Source of the DNA: Paraburkholderia lacunae
GTDB taxonomy: Bacteria; Pseudomonadota; Gammaproteobacteria; Burkholderiales; Burkholderiaceae
Length of the DNA: 64,000 nt
Direction of reading: 5' to 3'
Assembly: GCF_003353175.1 (NCBI RefSeq)
Contig: NZ_QHKS01000011.1
Coordinates: 186,001 to 250,000 of the forward strand
The notes under the pieces are model-generated. The model searched no databases. It was not told the origin of the DNA and saw only the letters and a program-made list of their open reading frames with translations. The position numbers were made by a program, and so were the translations under genes. Positions 53,358-61,914 of the stretch are shown here, piece by piece (positions within the stretch are counted from its first letter, which is position 1; each line of letters opens with the position of its first letter).

Positions 53358-55505
53358 ATGACTATGTTCAATAAAGTCGTCAAAGAGTTTCAGTGGGGAC
53401 AGCATAAGGTTCGCCTCGAAACGGGCGAAATCGCCCGCCAGGCGAGCGGCGCAGTGATCGTCGACGTCGAAGACACCGTTGTGCTGGCTACAGTGGTCGG
53501 CGCCAAGACGGCCAAGCCGGGCCAGGACTTCTTCCCGCTGACCGTCGACTACCTCGAAAAGACCTATGCCGCCGGCAAGATCCCGGGTGGCTTCTTCCGC
53601 CGCGAAGGCCGTCCGTCGGAAGGCGAAACGCTGATTTCGCGCCTGATCGACCGCCCGCTGCGCCCGCTGTTCCCGGAAGGCTTCTACAACGAAGTCCAGG
53701 TCGTGATCCACGTCCTGTCGCTGAACCCTGAAATCCCCGCTGACATCCCCGCGCTGATCGGCGCGTCGGCGGCGCTCGCCGTGTCCGGTCTGCCGTTCAA
53801 CGGCCCGGTCGGCGCAGCGCGCGTGGCCTACATCAACAACGAATACGTGCTGAACCCGACGCGTCCGCAAATGAAGGACTCGGCGCTCGACCTGGTCGTC
53901 GCGGGTACGGAACGCGCGGTGCTGATGGTGGAATCGGAAGCGCAGCAACTGAGCGAAGAAGTGATGCTCGGCGCCGTGGTGTTCGGCCACGAGCAAATGC
54001 AGATCGCGATCGACGCGATTCATGATCTGGTCCGCGAAGGCGGCAAGCCGGAATGGGATTGGCAGCCGGCGGCGAAGAACGAGCCGCTGATCGCACGCGT
54101 GGCGGAACTGGCGCAAGCCGATTTGCTCGCCGCTTACCAGATTCGCGACAAGCAGGCGCGTTCGGCCAAGCTGAAGGAAGTCTACGGCGCCGTGTCCGCG
54201 AAGCTGGAAGAAGAAGCCGCGGCAGGTGGTGCGGTGGCGGCCGACAAGGCGACCGTCGGCAACGTGCTGTTCGACATCGAAGCGAAGATCGTCCGCACGC
54301 AGATCCTGAACGGCGAGCCGCGTATCGACGGCCGCGACACGCGCACTGTGCGCCCGATCGAAATCCGTACCGGCGTGCTGCCGCGTACGCACGGCTCGGC
54401 GCTGTTCACGCGCGGCGAAACGCAGGCGCTGGTTGTCGCGACGCTGGGCACCAAGGGCGACGAGCAGAACATCGACGCGCTCGAAGGCGAATACCGCGAG
54501 CGCTTCATGCTCCACTACAACATGCCTCCGTTCGCGACCGGCGAAACGGGCCGCGTCGGTTCGCCGAAGCGCCGTGAAATCGGCCACGGCCGTCTGGCCA
54601 AGCGCGCACTGGCCGCGTGCCTGCCGAGCGCCGACGAATTCGGCTACTCGATCCGAGTCGTGTCGGAAATCACCGAATCGAACGGTTCGTCGTCGATGGC
54701 TTCGGTGTGCGGCGGCTGCCTCGCACTGATGGACGCCGGCGTGCCGATGAAGGCGCACGTCGCTGGCATCGCGATGGGCCTGATCCTCGAAGGCAACAAG
54801 TTTGCCGTGCTGACCGACATTCTCGGCGACGAAGACCATCTCGGCGATATGGACTTCAAGGTGGCGGGTACCGAGCAAGGCGTGACCGCGCTGCAAATGG
54901 ACATCAAGATCCAGGGCATCACCAAGGAAATCATGCAGGTCGCCCTCGCGCAAGCGAAGGAAGGCCGTATGCACATCCTCGGCAAGATGACCTCGGCGGT
55001 GTCCGGCGCGAACACGCAACTGTCGGAGTTCGCACCGCGCATGATCACCATCAAGATCAACCCGGAAAAGATCCGCGACGTGATCGGCAAGGGTGGTTCG
55101 GTGATTCGCGCGCTGACTGAAGAAACCGGTACGACGATCGACATTTCGGACGACGGCGTCGTCACCATTGCGAGCACGAGCAGCGAAGGGATGGCCGAAG
55201 CGAAGAAGCGTATCGAGAACATCACGCTGGAAGTCGAAGTGGGCCAGGTGTACGAAGGTACCGTGCTCAAGCTGCTCGATTTCGGCGCGATCGTGAACAT
55301 CCTGCCGGGCAAGGACGGTCTGCTGCACATCTCCGAAATCGCCAACGAGCGTATCAAGGACATCAACGACTACCTGAAGGATGGCCAGCAAGTGAAGGTC
55401 AAGGTCATCCAGACTGACGAAAAGGGTCGCGTGCGTTTGTCGGCCAAGGCGTTGCTGAACGACGCCGCGTCGGGCGCGCCGCAAGGCGAGCCGACGCCGC
55501 AGTAA
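53358..55505 (+). CDS. pnp: Polyribonucleotide nucleotidyltransferase (PNPase)
   Basis: The 715-residue protein contains two RNase PH-like halves (FNKVVKEFQWGQHKVRLETG and later RTHGSALFTRGETQALVVAT), the catalytic-site stretch SVCGGCLALMDAGVPMKAHV, a KH domain (IRDVIGKGGSVIRALTEETG) and an S1 domain (GQVYEGTVLKLLDFGAIVNI). It degrades RNA 3' to 5' with phosphate. GAGGAAAA precedes the ATG at 53358. A strong terminator follows the stop. Length is standard. Confidence 0.97.
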   Translation: MTMFNKVVKEFQWGQHKVRLETGEIARQASGAVIVDVEDTVVLATVVGAKTAKPGQDFFPLTVDYLEKTYAAGKIPGGFFRREGRPSEGETLISRLIDRPLRPLFPEGFYNEVQVVIHVLSLNPEIPADIPALIGASAALAVSGLPFNGPVGAARVAYINNEYVLNPTRPQMKDSALDLVVAGTERAVLMVESEAQQLSEEVMLGAVVFGHEQMQIAIDAIHDLVREGGKPEWDWQPAAKNEPLIARVAELAQADLLAAYQIRDKQARSAKLKEVYGAVSAKLEEEAAAGGAVAADKATVGNVLFDIEAKIVRTQILNGEPRIDGRDTRTVRPIEIRTGVLPRTHGSALFTRGETQALVVATLGTKGDEQNIDALEGEYRERFMLHYNMPPFATGETGRVGSPKRREIGHGRLAKRALAACLPSADEFGYSIRVVSEITESNGSSSMASVCGGCLALMDAGVPMKAHVAGIAMGLILEGNKFAVLTDILGDEDHLGDMDFKVAGTEQGVTALQMDIKIQGITKEIMQVALAQAKEGRMHILGKMTSAVSGANTQLSEFAPRMITIKINPEKIRDVIGKGGSVIRALTEETGTTIDISDDGVVTIASTSSEGMAEAKKRIENITLEVEVGQVYEGTVLKLLDFGAIVNILPGKDGLLHISEIANERIKDINDYLKDGQQVKVKVIQTDEKGRVRLSAKALLNDAASGAPQGEPTPQ

Positions 55506-55518
55506 TGCGGTAGAAGGC

Positions 55519-55554
55519 AACGGCCGGCAGCGTGAATGCGCGCCGGCCGTTTTT
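55519..55554 (+). terminator. Rho-independent terminator of pnp
   Basis: AACGGCCGGC (55519-55528) pairs with GCCGGCCGTT (55542-55551), with five T at 55550-55554. Confidence 0.9.
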
Positions 55555-55663
55555 CATGCAGGGTGCAGGATGGTTTGCACTGCGACCAGATGAAGACGAG
55601 TGAAAGCGGGTACTCTGTTTGCATGGAGCGCTTCGTGGCCGTTCGGACGATTCGTGTTCCCCA

Positions 55664-55691
55664 ATCCCCCAAGGGGACTTCCTTCGGGGCG
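55664..55691. repeat. 28-nt dispersed repeat, copy 2
   Basis: Identical over 28 bases to 34687-34714. It lies about 60-85 bases upstream of the quinone oxidoreductase gene. Confidence 0.85.
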
Positions 55692-55748
55692 AGGGATTTC
55701 GTCCTGGGCGCTGGTACGCAACGCAATCCAATCTTGGAGTTGACGCAG

Positions 55749-56765
55749 ATGAGAGCGATCGAAATCACTGAATTCGGCGCGCCGGAAGTCCTGAAACTGG
55801 CGGAGCGGCCGATGCCGCAGCCGAAAGCGGGCGAGGTGCTGATCAAGGTGGCGGCTTCGGGCATCAACCGTCCGGACGTGTTCCAGCGCAAGGGTGGCTA
55901 TGCGCCGCCGCCGGGCGCGTCGGATTTGCCGGGGCTCGAAGTGGCGGGCGAGATTGTCGGCGGCACGATCGACGAAAAGAACAACCCATTCGGTCTGAAG
56001 AGCGGCGATCGCGTGTGCGCGCTGCTGGCGGGCGGCGGCTACGCGGAATATGTGGCGGCGCCGCTGCTGCAGTGCTTGCCCGTGCCGGCGGGTCTGTCGG
56101 ATGTGGAGGCGGCTTCGCTGCCGGAGACGTTTTTCACGGTGTGGAGCAACGTCTTCGACCGCGCACAACTTGGCGCTGGCGAAGGTGGGCCGAATGAGAC
56201 CCTGCTGGTGCAGGGCGGTTCGAGCGGCATCGGTGTCACGGCGATCCAGATTGCGCACGCACTCGGTTTTCGCGTGTTCGCCACTGCCGGTTCGGACGAA
56301 AAGTGTCGCGCATGCGAAGCGCTCGGCGCGGAGCGCGCGATCAACTACAAGACTGAAGATTTCGTCGAAGTCATCAAGTCGCTGACGAACGATCGCGGCG
56401 TCGACGTGATTCTCGACATGGTGGCCGGCAACTACGTGCCGCGTGAGCTGTCGGCGCTGGCCGACGGCGGGCGCATCGTGGTGATCGCGTTGCTCGGCGG
56501 CGCGAAGGCGGAAGTGAATCTGAACGAAGTGCTGCGCCGTCGTCTGACGGTGACCGGCTCGACGCTGCGTCCGCGGCCGAGCGAATTCAAGGCGAAGATT
56601 GCCGCGCAACTGAAAGAGCGCGTGTGGCCGCTTCTCGAGGAAGGCCGCATCAAGCCGGTGGTGTACCGCGTGTTTCCGGCGGCGCAGGCTGCCGACGCGC
56701 ATGCACTGATGGAAAGCAGTCTGCACGTCGGCAAGATCGTATTGACTTGGGGTCAGGACGCTTGA
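55749..56765 (+). CDS. NAD(P)H-quinone oxidoreductase, zinc-free medium-chain (QOR/PIG3-like)
   Basis: The 338-residue protein has the MDR fold: RAIEITEFGAPEVLKLAERP at the start, GINRPDVFQRKGGYAPPPGASDLPG with the PIG3-type pattern (landmarks NRPDVFQRKG and PGASDLPGLE), and the coenzyme-binding VQGGSSGIGVTAIQIAHALG. No catalytic-zinc Cys/His set is present, so it is a quinone reductase rather than an alcohol dehydrogenase. It reduces quinones, possibly protecting from oxidative stress. GGAG stands nine bases before the ATG at 55749. It sits between pnp and tpiA, a conserved Burkholderiaceae order. Confidence 0.9.
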   Translation: MRAIEITEFGAPEVLKLAERPMPQPKAGEVLIKVAASGINRPDVFQRKGGYAPPPGASDLPGLEVAGEIVGGTIDEKNNPFGLKSGDRVCALLAGGGYAEYVAAPLLQCLPVPAGLSDVEAASLPETFFTVWSNVFDRAQLGAGEGGPNETLLVQGGSSGIGVTAIQIAHALGFRVFATAGSDEKCRACEALGAERAINYKTEDFVEVIKSLTNDRGVDVILDMVAGNYVPRELSALADGGRIVVIALLGGAKAEVNLNEVLRRRLTVTGSTLRPRPSEFKAKIAAQLKERVWPLLEEGRIKPVVYRVFPAAQAADAHALMESSLHVGKIVLTWGQDA

Positions 56766-56775
56766 CGAGGCCGGT

Positions 56776-56804
56776 TTGACCCGATCCACCCCACGCAGTA
56801 AAAT
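56776..56804 (+). promoter_or_regulatory. Sigma-70 promoter of tpiA
   Basis: TTGACC (56776-56781) and TAAAAT (56799-56804) are 17 bases apart, giving a leader of about 100 bases before tpiA. Confidence 0.65.
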
Positions 56805-56910
56805 TGCGCGTTTTGCGCACGCCGCGTAAATCCGAAAGGCGGACTGTCAGCGCAATCAAGGCGCGAGGCATGGCGCCAAGCGAAGTCCGCCGCCACGACA
56901 AGACGAGACG

Positions 56911-57690
56911 ATGTCGAAACAACGAGCCAAACTGGTAGTCGGTAACTGGAAGATGCACGGGCGCCTCGCCGATAACGCCGCGCTGTTGCAGGCGGTAGTG
57001 CAGGGCGCCGACGAATTGCCGGCCGACGTGCGTGTCGGCGTCTGTGTGCCGTGTCCGTATCTTGCGCAGACGCAAGCGTTGCTGGAAGGCAGCCGGGTCG
57101 TGTGGGGCGTGCAGGACGTGTCCGCCTTCACGCACGGTGCTTATACCGGCGAAGTGGCGGCGCAGATGGTCGTGGATTTCGGCGCGGCGCTGGCTATCGT
57201 CGGACATTCGGAGCGCCGCGCCTACCATCGCGAAAGCGCGGAACTGGTGGCGGTGAAGGCACAGCGTGCACTGGAAGCGGGCTTGACGCCGATCGTTTGC
57301 GTCGGCGAAACGCTCGAAGAACGCGAGGCCGGTTCGACCGAGCAGGTAGTCGGCGCGCAACTGGATGAAGTGCTGGCGAAATTGTCGGCGCAAGAGGCGG
57401 CGCGTATCGTTGTTGCGTATGAGCCAGTGTGGGCCATCGGCACCGGCAAGAGTGCGACGTCGGAGCAGGCGCAGGCCGTTCACGCATTTCTGCGTTCGCG
57501 TCTTGCGGCAAAGGGCGCGGCTGTTGCGGACGTGCCGGTGTTGTATGGCGGCAGCGTGAAGCCGGAGAACGCGGAAGAATTGTTCTGTCAGCCGGATATC
57601 GACGGTGGCCTGATCGGCGGCGCGTCGTTGAAAGACCAGGATTTCCTGGCGATCTGCAAAGCGGCGGGCGCGGCAAGCGTCGCCGGTTAA
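56911..57690 (+). CDS. tpiA: Triosephosphate isomerase
   Basis: The 259-residue TIM barrel starts AKLVVGNWKMHG with the catalytic Lys, then has GHSERRAYHRE with the catalytic His, the AYEPVWAIGTGKSAT loop with the catalytic Glu, and the phosphate-binding LYGGSVKPENAEEL and GGLIGGASL. It interconverts dihydroxyacetone phosphate and glyceraldehyde 3-phosphate; the former is also a product of inositol breakdown. secG follows 82 bases later, as in many bacteria. Confidence 0.97.
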   Translation: MSKQRAKLVVGNWKMHGRLADNAALLQAVVQGADELPADVRVGVCVPCPYLAQTQALLEGSRVVWGVQDVSAFTHGAYTGEVAAQMVVDFGAALAIVGHSERRAYHRESAELVAVKAQRALEAGLTPIVCVGETLEEREAGSTEQVVGAQLDEVLAKLSAQEAARIVVAYEPVWAIGTGKSATSEQAQAVHAFLRSRLAAKGAAVADVPVLYGGSVKPENAEELFCQPDIDGGLIGGASLKDQDFLAICKAAGAASVAG

Positions 57691-57772
57691 GCAGGGCGCC
57701 TCGGCGAGGATGACCCAATCCCGCGCGGCACACCTCGTGTGGCGCGGTTAAATAAAGACTCAGGTGAGTGTA

Positions 57773-58150
57773 ATGCTGTATTTGAAAACATTGATTATCG
57801 TCGTTCAGTTGTTGTCGGCGCTCGGGGTCATCGGCCTCGTCTTGCTGCAGCACGGCAAGGGCGCCGATATGGGCGCTGCTTTTGGTAGCGGCGCGTCGGG
57901 CAGCTTGTTCGGTGCGACGGGTTCGGCGAACTTTCTGTCGCGTACAACAGCGGTTCTGGCGGCGGTGTTTTTCGTCACCACGTTGACACTGACGTATCTC
58001 GGTGCGTATCGTGCGAAACCCTCTGCAGGCTTGCTGGGCGCGGCGGTGACTGCTCCGGTTGCGGCTTCCGCTGCATCCGCGCCGGCAGGTGCTTCGGCTG
58101 CATTGCCGGCGTCGGCTGCATCCGTCCCGGGCCAGGACGTGCCGAAATAA
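57773..58150 (+). CDS. secG: Protein translocase subunit SecG
   Basis: The 125-residue protein starts LYLKTLIIVVQLLSALGVIG, the first membrane helix, followed by the conserved LLQHGKGADMGAAFGSGASG loop and a second helix (TAVLAAVFFVTTLTLTYLGA). An Ala/Pro-rich tail of about 45 residues is typical of betaproteobacterial SecG. It aids protein export through SecYEG. I chose the ATG at 57773, seven bases after AGGTGA; a GTG three codons earlier lacks this spacing. Confidence 0.93.
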   Translation: MLYLKTLIIVVQLLSALGVIGLVLLQHGKGADMGAAFGSGASGSLFGATGSANFLSRTTAVLAAVFFVTTLTLTYLGAYRAKPSAGLLGAAVTAPVAASAASAPAGASAALPASAASVPGQDVPK

Positions 58151-58178
58151 ATTTTTCGTTCAAAGTGCCTTTTGTGCG

Positions 58179-58207
58179 TTGAACAAACTGTTTAGACAAG
58201 TTACAAT
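58179..58207 (+). promoter_or_regulatory. Sigma-70 promoter of tRNA-Leu
   Basis: TTGAAC (58179-58184) and TACAAT (58202-58207) are 17 bases apart, about 50 bases before the mature tRNA. Confidence 0.65.
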
Positions 58208-58264
58208 TCAAGTCTTGAAGCGATTCGCGGGTTTTATAAGTTGTTTTCCCGGATTGCATACAGT

Positions 58265-58349
58265 GCCGACGTGGTGAAATTGGTAGACACGCTATCTTGA
58301 GGGGGTAGTGGCGAAAGCTGTGCGAGTTCGAGTCTCGCCGTCGGCACCA
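58265..58349 (+). tRNA. tRNA-Leu (anticodon GAG)
   Basis: The acceptor stem GCCGACG pairs with CGTCGGC, followed by discriminator A and an encoded CCA. The anticodon stem CTATC/GGTAG encloses loop TTGAGGG, with GAG at positions 34-36, reading CUC and CUU. A long variable arm (as in all class II Leu tRNAs) and the GTTCGAGTC T-loop are present. It lies between secG and nuoA. Confidence 0.96.
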
Positions 58350-58508
58350 ATGTTATCGAATGCCAGCCGCTTGCTTCGCTCCGGCTGGCATTTTCACTTC
58401 TGGCTCGCTGCTTGCGTTGGGCTTGCCAAGTTGAGCATCCCGAAGTGATTTCGCGTCAGAAGTGCTATGCTCCTGACGGCACTCAGAACCAACCGATTGA
58501 GGATAGTC

Positions 58509-58868
58509 TTGAACCTCGCAGCCTATTTCCCCGTCTTGTTGTTCCTCATTGTGGGCACCGGTTTAGGCGTAGCACTGGTCAGTATCGGCAAGATCCTCGG
58601 TCCCAACAAGCCCGATACCGAGAAAAACGCACCGTACGAGTGCGGCTTCGAAGCATTCGAAGATGCGCGCATGAAGTTCGATGTGCGCTACTACCTCGTC
58701 GCCATTCTCTTCATCATTTTCGATCTTGAAACCGCGTTCCTGTTCCCGTGGGGGGTAGCCCTGCGCGACATCGGTTGGACGGGTTTCATGGCGATGATGA
58801 TTTTCCTGCTCGAATTCCTGCTGGGCTTCGCCTATATCTGGAAGAAGGGCGGCCTCGACTGGGAATGA
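58509..58868 (+). CDS. nuoA: NADH-quinone oxidoreductase subunit A (TTG start)
   Basis: The 119-residue membrane subunit has three helices (AAYFPVLLFLIVGTGLGVAL, RYYLVAILFIIFDLETAFLF, FMAMMIFLLEFLLGFAYIW) and the quinone-site loop NAPYECGFEAFEDARMKFDV. Only TTG at 58509 gives the standard N-terminus LNLAAYFP and length; GAGGAT lies at the right distance upstream. The ATG at 58467 would add 14 unrelated residues. It opens the complex I operon, which runs beyond the window. Confidence 0.93.
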   Translation: MNLAAYFPVLLFLIVGTGLGVALVSIGKILGPNKPDTEKNAPYECGFEAFEDARMKFDVRYYLVAILFIIFDLETAFLFPWGVALRDIGWTGFMAMMIFLLEFLLGFAYIWKKGGLDWE

Positions 58869-58930
58869 TGGATTAATCGCCGGTTTGCGTGGGTGGCCTG
58901 GCTTGCCACCCCGTCTGGAGTGGAAAGCAA

Positions 58931-59410
58931 ATGAGTATCGAAGGGGTCTTGAAGGAAGGGTTTGTCACCACCACGGCTGACAAGCTGATCAACTGGACGC
59001 GCACTGGCTCCTTGTGGCCGATGACGTTCGGTCTTGCGTGTTGTGCGGTCGAGATGATGCATGCGGGTGCTGCCCGTTATGACCTCGACCGTTTTGGTGT
59101 GGTGTTTCGTCCCAGTCCGCGTCAGTCGGACGTGATGATCGTCGCCGGCACGCTGTGCAACAAGATGGCGCCTGCTCTGCGCAAGGTCTACGACCAGATG
59201 GCGGAACCGCGCTGGGTGATCTCGATGGGCTCGTGCGCGAACGGCGGCGGCTACTACCACTATTCCTATTCGGTAGTGCGCGGCTGCGACCGGATCGTGC
59301 CGGTCGACGTCTACGTACCGGGTTGCCCGCCTACGGCGGAAGCGCTGGTGTACGGCGTGATCCAGTTGCAGGCCAAGATCCGCCGCACCAACACCATCGC
59401 CCGTCAATAA
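58931..59410 (+). CDS. nuoB: NADH-quinone oxidoreductase subunit B
   Basis: This 159-residue subunit carries the terminal iron-sulfur cluster N2, bound by the tandem Cys37-Cys38 ([11 protein letters not shown]) and later cysteines in [15 protein letters not shown] and [14 protein letters not shown]. It passes electrons to quinone at the junction of the peripheral and membrane arms. It follows nuoA by 62 bases and precedes nuoC by 21. Confidence 0.96.
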
Positions 59411-59431
59411 GGCCAACGCCTCCCCCACAAT

Positions 59432-60034
59432 ATGGCAAGCAAACTCGAGACCCTGAAAGCGAACCTCGAGGCGGCCTTTGGCGGCCTCCTGCTGAGCACT
59501 ACCGAGGCAATCGGTGAGTTGACGATCGTCGTGAAGCCTGGCGACTACCTCAACGTGGCAACGCGTCTGCGTGACGATCGCTCGTTCGGCTTCGAGCAGT
59601 TGATCGATCTGTGTGGCGTCGACTACCAGACCTACGCCGACGGCGCATACGACGGCCCGCGTTTCGCGGCCGTGCTGCATCTGTTGTCAGTGCAGAACAA
59701 CTGGCGTCTGCGTGTGCGCGTGTTCGCACCGGACGACGAAGTGCCGATCCTCCCGTCTGTCGTCGAAATCTGGAATTCGGCCAACTGGTACGAGCGCGAA
59801 GCATTCGACCTGTACGGAATCGTTTTCGAAGGTCATCCGGACCTGCGCCGTATCCTGACCGACTACGGTTTCATCGGTCACCCGTTCCGCAAAGATTTCC
59901 CCGTCTCCGGCTACGTCGAAATGCGTTACGACCCGGAAGAGAAGCGCGTCGTCTATCAGCCTGTGACGATCGAGCCGCGGGAAATCACGCCGCGCGTGAT
60001 CCGCGAGGATCACTATGGCGGTCTGAAACACTAA
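59432..60034 (+). CDS. nuoC: NADH-quinone oxidoreductase subunit C
   Basis: The 200-residue subunit has the 30-kDa family signature (FDLYGIVFEGHPDLRRILTD followed by YGFIGHPFRKDFPVSGYVE). It is a separate protein here, not fused to NuoD as in E. coli. It helps hold the hydrophilic connecting module. nuoD follows nine bases later. Confidence 0.96.
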   Translation: MASKLETLKANLEAAFGGLLLSTTEAIGELTIVVKPGDYLNVATRLRDDRSFGFEQLIDLCGVDYQTYADGAYDGPRFAAVLHLLSVQNNWRLRVRVFAPDDEVPILPSVVEIWNSANWYEREAFDLYGIVFEGHPDLRRILTDYGFIGHPFRKDFPVSGYVEMRYDPEEKRVVYQPVTIEPREITPRVIREDHYGGLKH

Positions 60035-60043
60035 GAGAACGCC

Positions 60044-61297
60044 ATGGCAGAGATCAAGAACTACACGCTCAACTTCGGCCCGCAGCACCCGGCAGCGCAC
60101 GGCGTGCTGCGCCTTGTGCTCGAACTCGACGGCGAAGTCATTCAGCGCGCCGATCCGCATATCGGCCTGCTGCATCGTGCGACTGAAAAGCTCGCGGAAA
60201 CCAAAACGTTTATCCAGTCCGTGCCGTACATGGACCGTCTCGACTACGTGTCGATGATGGTCAACGAGCACGGCTATGTGATGGCGATCGAAAAGCTGCT
60301 CGGCATCGACGTGCCGGTGCGCGCGCAATACATCCGCGTCATGTTCGACGAAATCACGCGCGTGCTGAACCACTTGATGTGGATCGGCGCACACGCGCTC
60401 GACGTCGGCGCGATGGCGGTGTTTCTGTATGCGTTTCGTGAACGCGAAGACCTGATGGACGTGTACGAAGCTGTGTCCGGCGCACGGATGCACGCGGCGT
60501 ATTACCGTCCGGGTGGCGTGTATCGCGATCTGCCGGATGCGATGCCGCAATACAAGGCATCGAAGATTCGCAATGCGAAGGCGTTGTCGAAGATGAACGA
60601 GAACCGCCAGGGTTCGCTGCTCGACTTCATCGACGATTTCTTCACGCGTTTCCCGAAGTGCGTAGACGAGTACGAAACGCTGCTCACCGACAACCGCATC
60701 TGGAAGCAGCGTCTGGTTGGTATCGGCGTAGTCAGCCCGGAACGCGCGCTGCAACTTGGCATGACCGGCGCGATGCTGCGCGGCTCGGGTATCGAGTGGG
60801 ATCTGCGCAAGAAGCAGCCGTACGAAGTCTATGACAAGCTCGATTTCGACATTCCGGTCGGCGTCAATGGCGATTGTTATGACCGGTATCTGGTTCGTGT
60901 GGAAGAAATGCGCCAATCCACGCGGATTGTGAAACAGTGCATTGATTGGCTGCGTAAGAATTCCGGTCCTGTGATGATCGACAATCACAAAGTTGCGCCG
61001 CCGTCGCGCGTCGGCATGAAGTCGAACATGGAAGAGCTGATTCACCACTTCAAGCTCTTCACGGAGGGCTTCCACGTGCCTGAAGGCGAAGCCTACGCGG
61101 CCGTCGAACATCCGAAGGGCGAGTTCGGTATCTACCTGATCTCGGACGGCGCGAACAAGCCGTATCGTCTGAAGATCCGCGCACCGGGCTATGCGCACTT
61201 GTCCGCTCTCGATGAAATGGCGCGCGGTCACATGATCGCCGATGCTGTGACGATCATCGGCACGCAGGACATCGTGTTCGGCGAAGTGGATCGCTAG
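60044..61297 (+). CDS. nuoD: NADH-quinone oxidoreductase subunit D
   Basis: The 417-residue 49-kDa-type subunit starts NYTLNFGPQHPAAHGVLRLV and contains HIGLLHRATEKLAE and the C-terminal IIGTQDIVFGEVDR. With NuoB it forms the quinone reduction site; the conserved His and Tyr of that site fall in the QHPAAHG and MDRLDYVS segments. Standard length for the unfused form. Confidence 0.97.
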   Translation: MAEIKNYTLNFGPQHPAAHGVLRLVLELDGEVIQRADPHIGLLHRATEKLAETKTFIQSVPYMDRLDYVSMMVNEHGYVMAIEKLLGIDVPVRAQYIRVMFDEITRVLNHLMWIGAHALDVGAMAVFLYAFREREDLMDVYEAVSGARMHAAYYRPGGVYRDLPDAMPQYKASKIRNAKALSKMNENRQGSLLDFIDDFFTRFPKCVDEYETLLTDNRIWKQRLVGIGVVSPERALQLGMTGAMLRGSGIEWDLRKKQPYEVYDKLDFDIPVGVNGDCYDRYLVRVEEMRQSTRIVKQCIDWLRKNSGPVMIDNHKVAPPSRVGMKSNMEELIHHFKLFTEGFHVPEGEAYAAVEHPKGEFGIYLISDGANKPYRLKIRAPGYAHLSALDEMARGHMIADAVTIIGTQDIVFGEVDR

Positions 61298-61428
61298 GAC
61301 GTATTCATCGGCGCGCGTCTTCAGATTGCACCGAAGCGCGCGTCAAGCAAAGGAACGCCGGGTCTGTCGCAGCATTGTGTGAGCGGCAGGTTTTCGTTCG
61401 GTAGGAATTGAAAGAGTCGTGTCTGAAA

Positions 61429-61914
61429 ATGATCTCAGCTGAAGGCCTGAAAGAAATCGATCGCGCGATCGCGAAGTATCCCGCCGATCAGAAACAGTCC
61501 GCCGTGATGTCGGCGTTGGCCACTGCTCAGGAAGAGCATGGCTGGCTGTCGCCCGAACTCATGCAGTTCGTCGCGGACTATCTCGGCATGCCGGCAGTCG
61601 CCGTGCAGGAGGTGGCTACCTTCTACACGATGTATGAGACCTCGCCGGTCGGCAAGCACAAGATCACGCTCTGCACGAACCTGCCGTGCCAGCTCGGCCC
61701 GGACGGCGGTGCCGACAGCGCTGCTGAATATCTGAAGCAGAAGCTCGGCATCGACTTCGGCGAAACCACGGCGGACGGCAAGTTCACCCTCAAAGAAGGT
61801 GAGTGCATGGGTTCGTGCGGCGACGCGCCGGTGATGCTGGTGAACAACCATCGCATGTGCAGCTTCATGAGCCGCGAGAAGATCGACCAGCTGCTCGAGG
61901 AACTTTCGAAATGA
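61429..61914 (+). CDS. nuoE: NADH-quinone oxidoreductase subunit E
   Basis: The 161-residue subunit binds the 2Fe-2S cluster N1a through cysteines in LCTNLPCQL and GECMGSCGDAP. The N-terminal part (LKEIDRAIAKYPADQKQSAV) is helical. The ATG at 61429 gives the family length; a TTG at 61408 is an alternative. The stop overlaps nuoF by four bases (ATGA). The 131 bases before it lack a clear terminator. Confidence 0.95.
   Translation: MISAEGLKEIDRAIAKYPADQKQSAVMSALATAQEEHGWLSPELMQFVADYLGMPAVAVQEVATFYTMYETSPVGKHKITLCTNLPCQLGPDGGADSAAEYLKQKLGIDFGETTADGKFTLKEGECMGSCGDAPVMLVNNHRMCSFMSREKIDQLLEELSK

Noticed and set aside
53340..55520. Long open frame (726 codons) antisense to pnp
   Set aside because: Covers pnp exactly in reverse and shows no recognisable domain.
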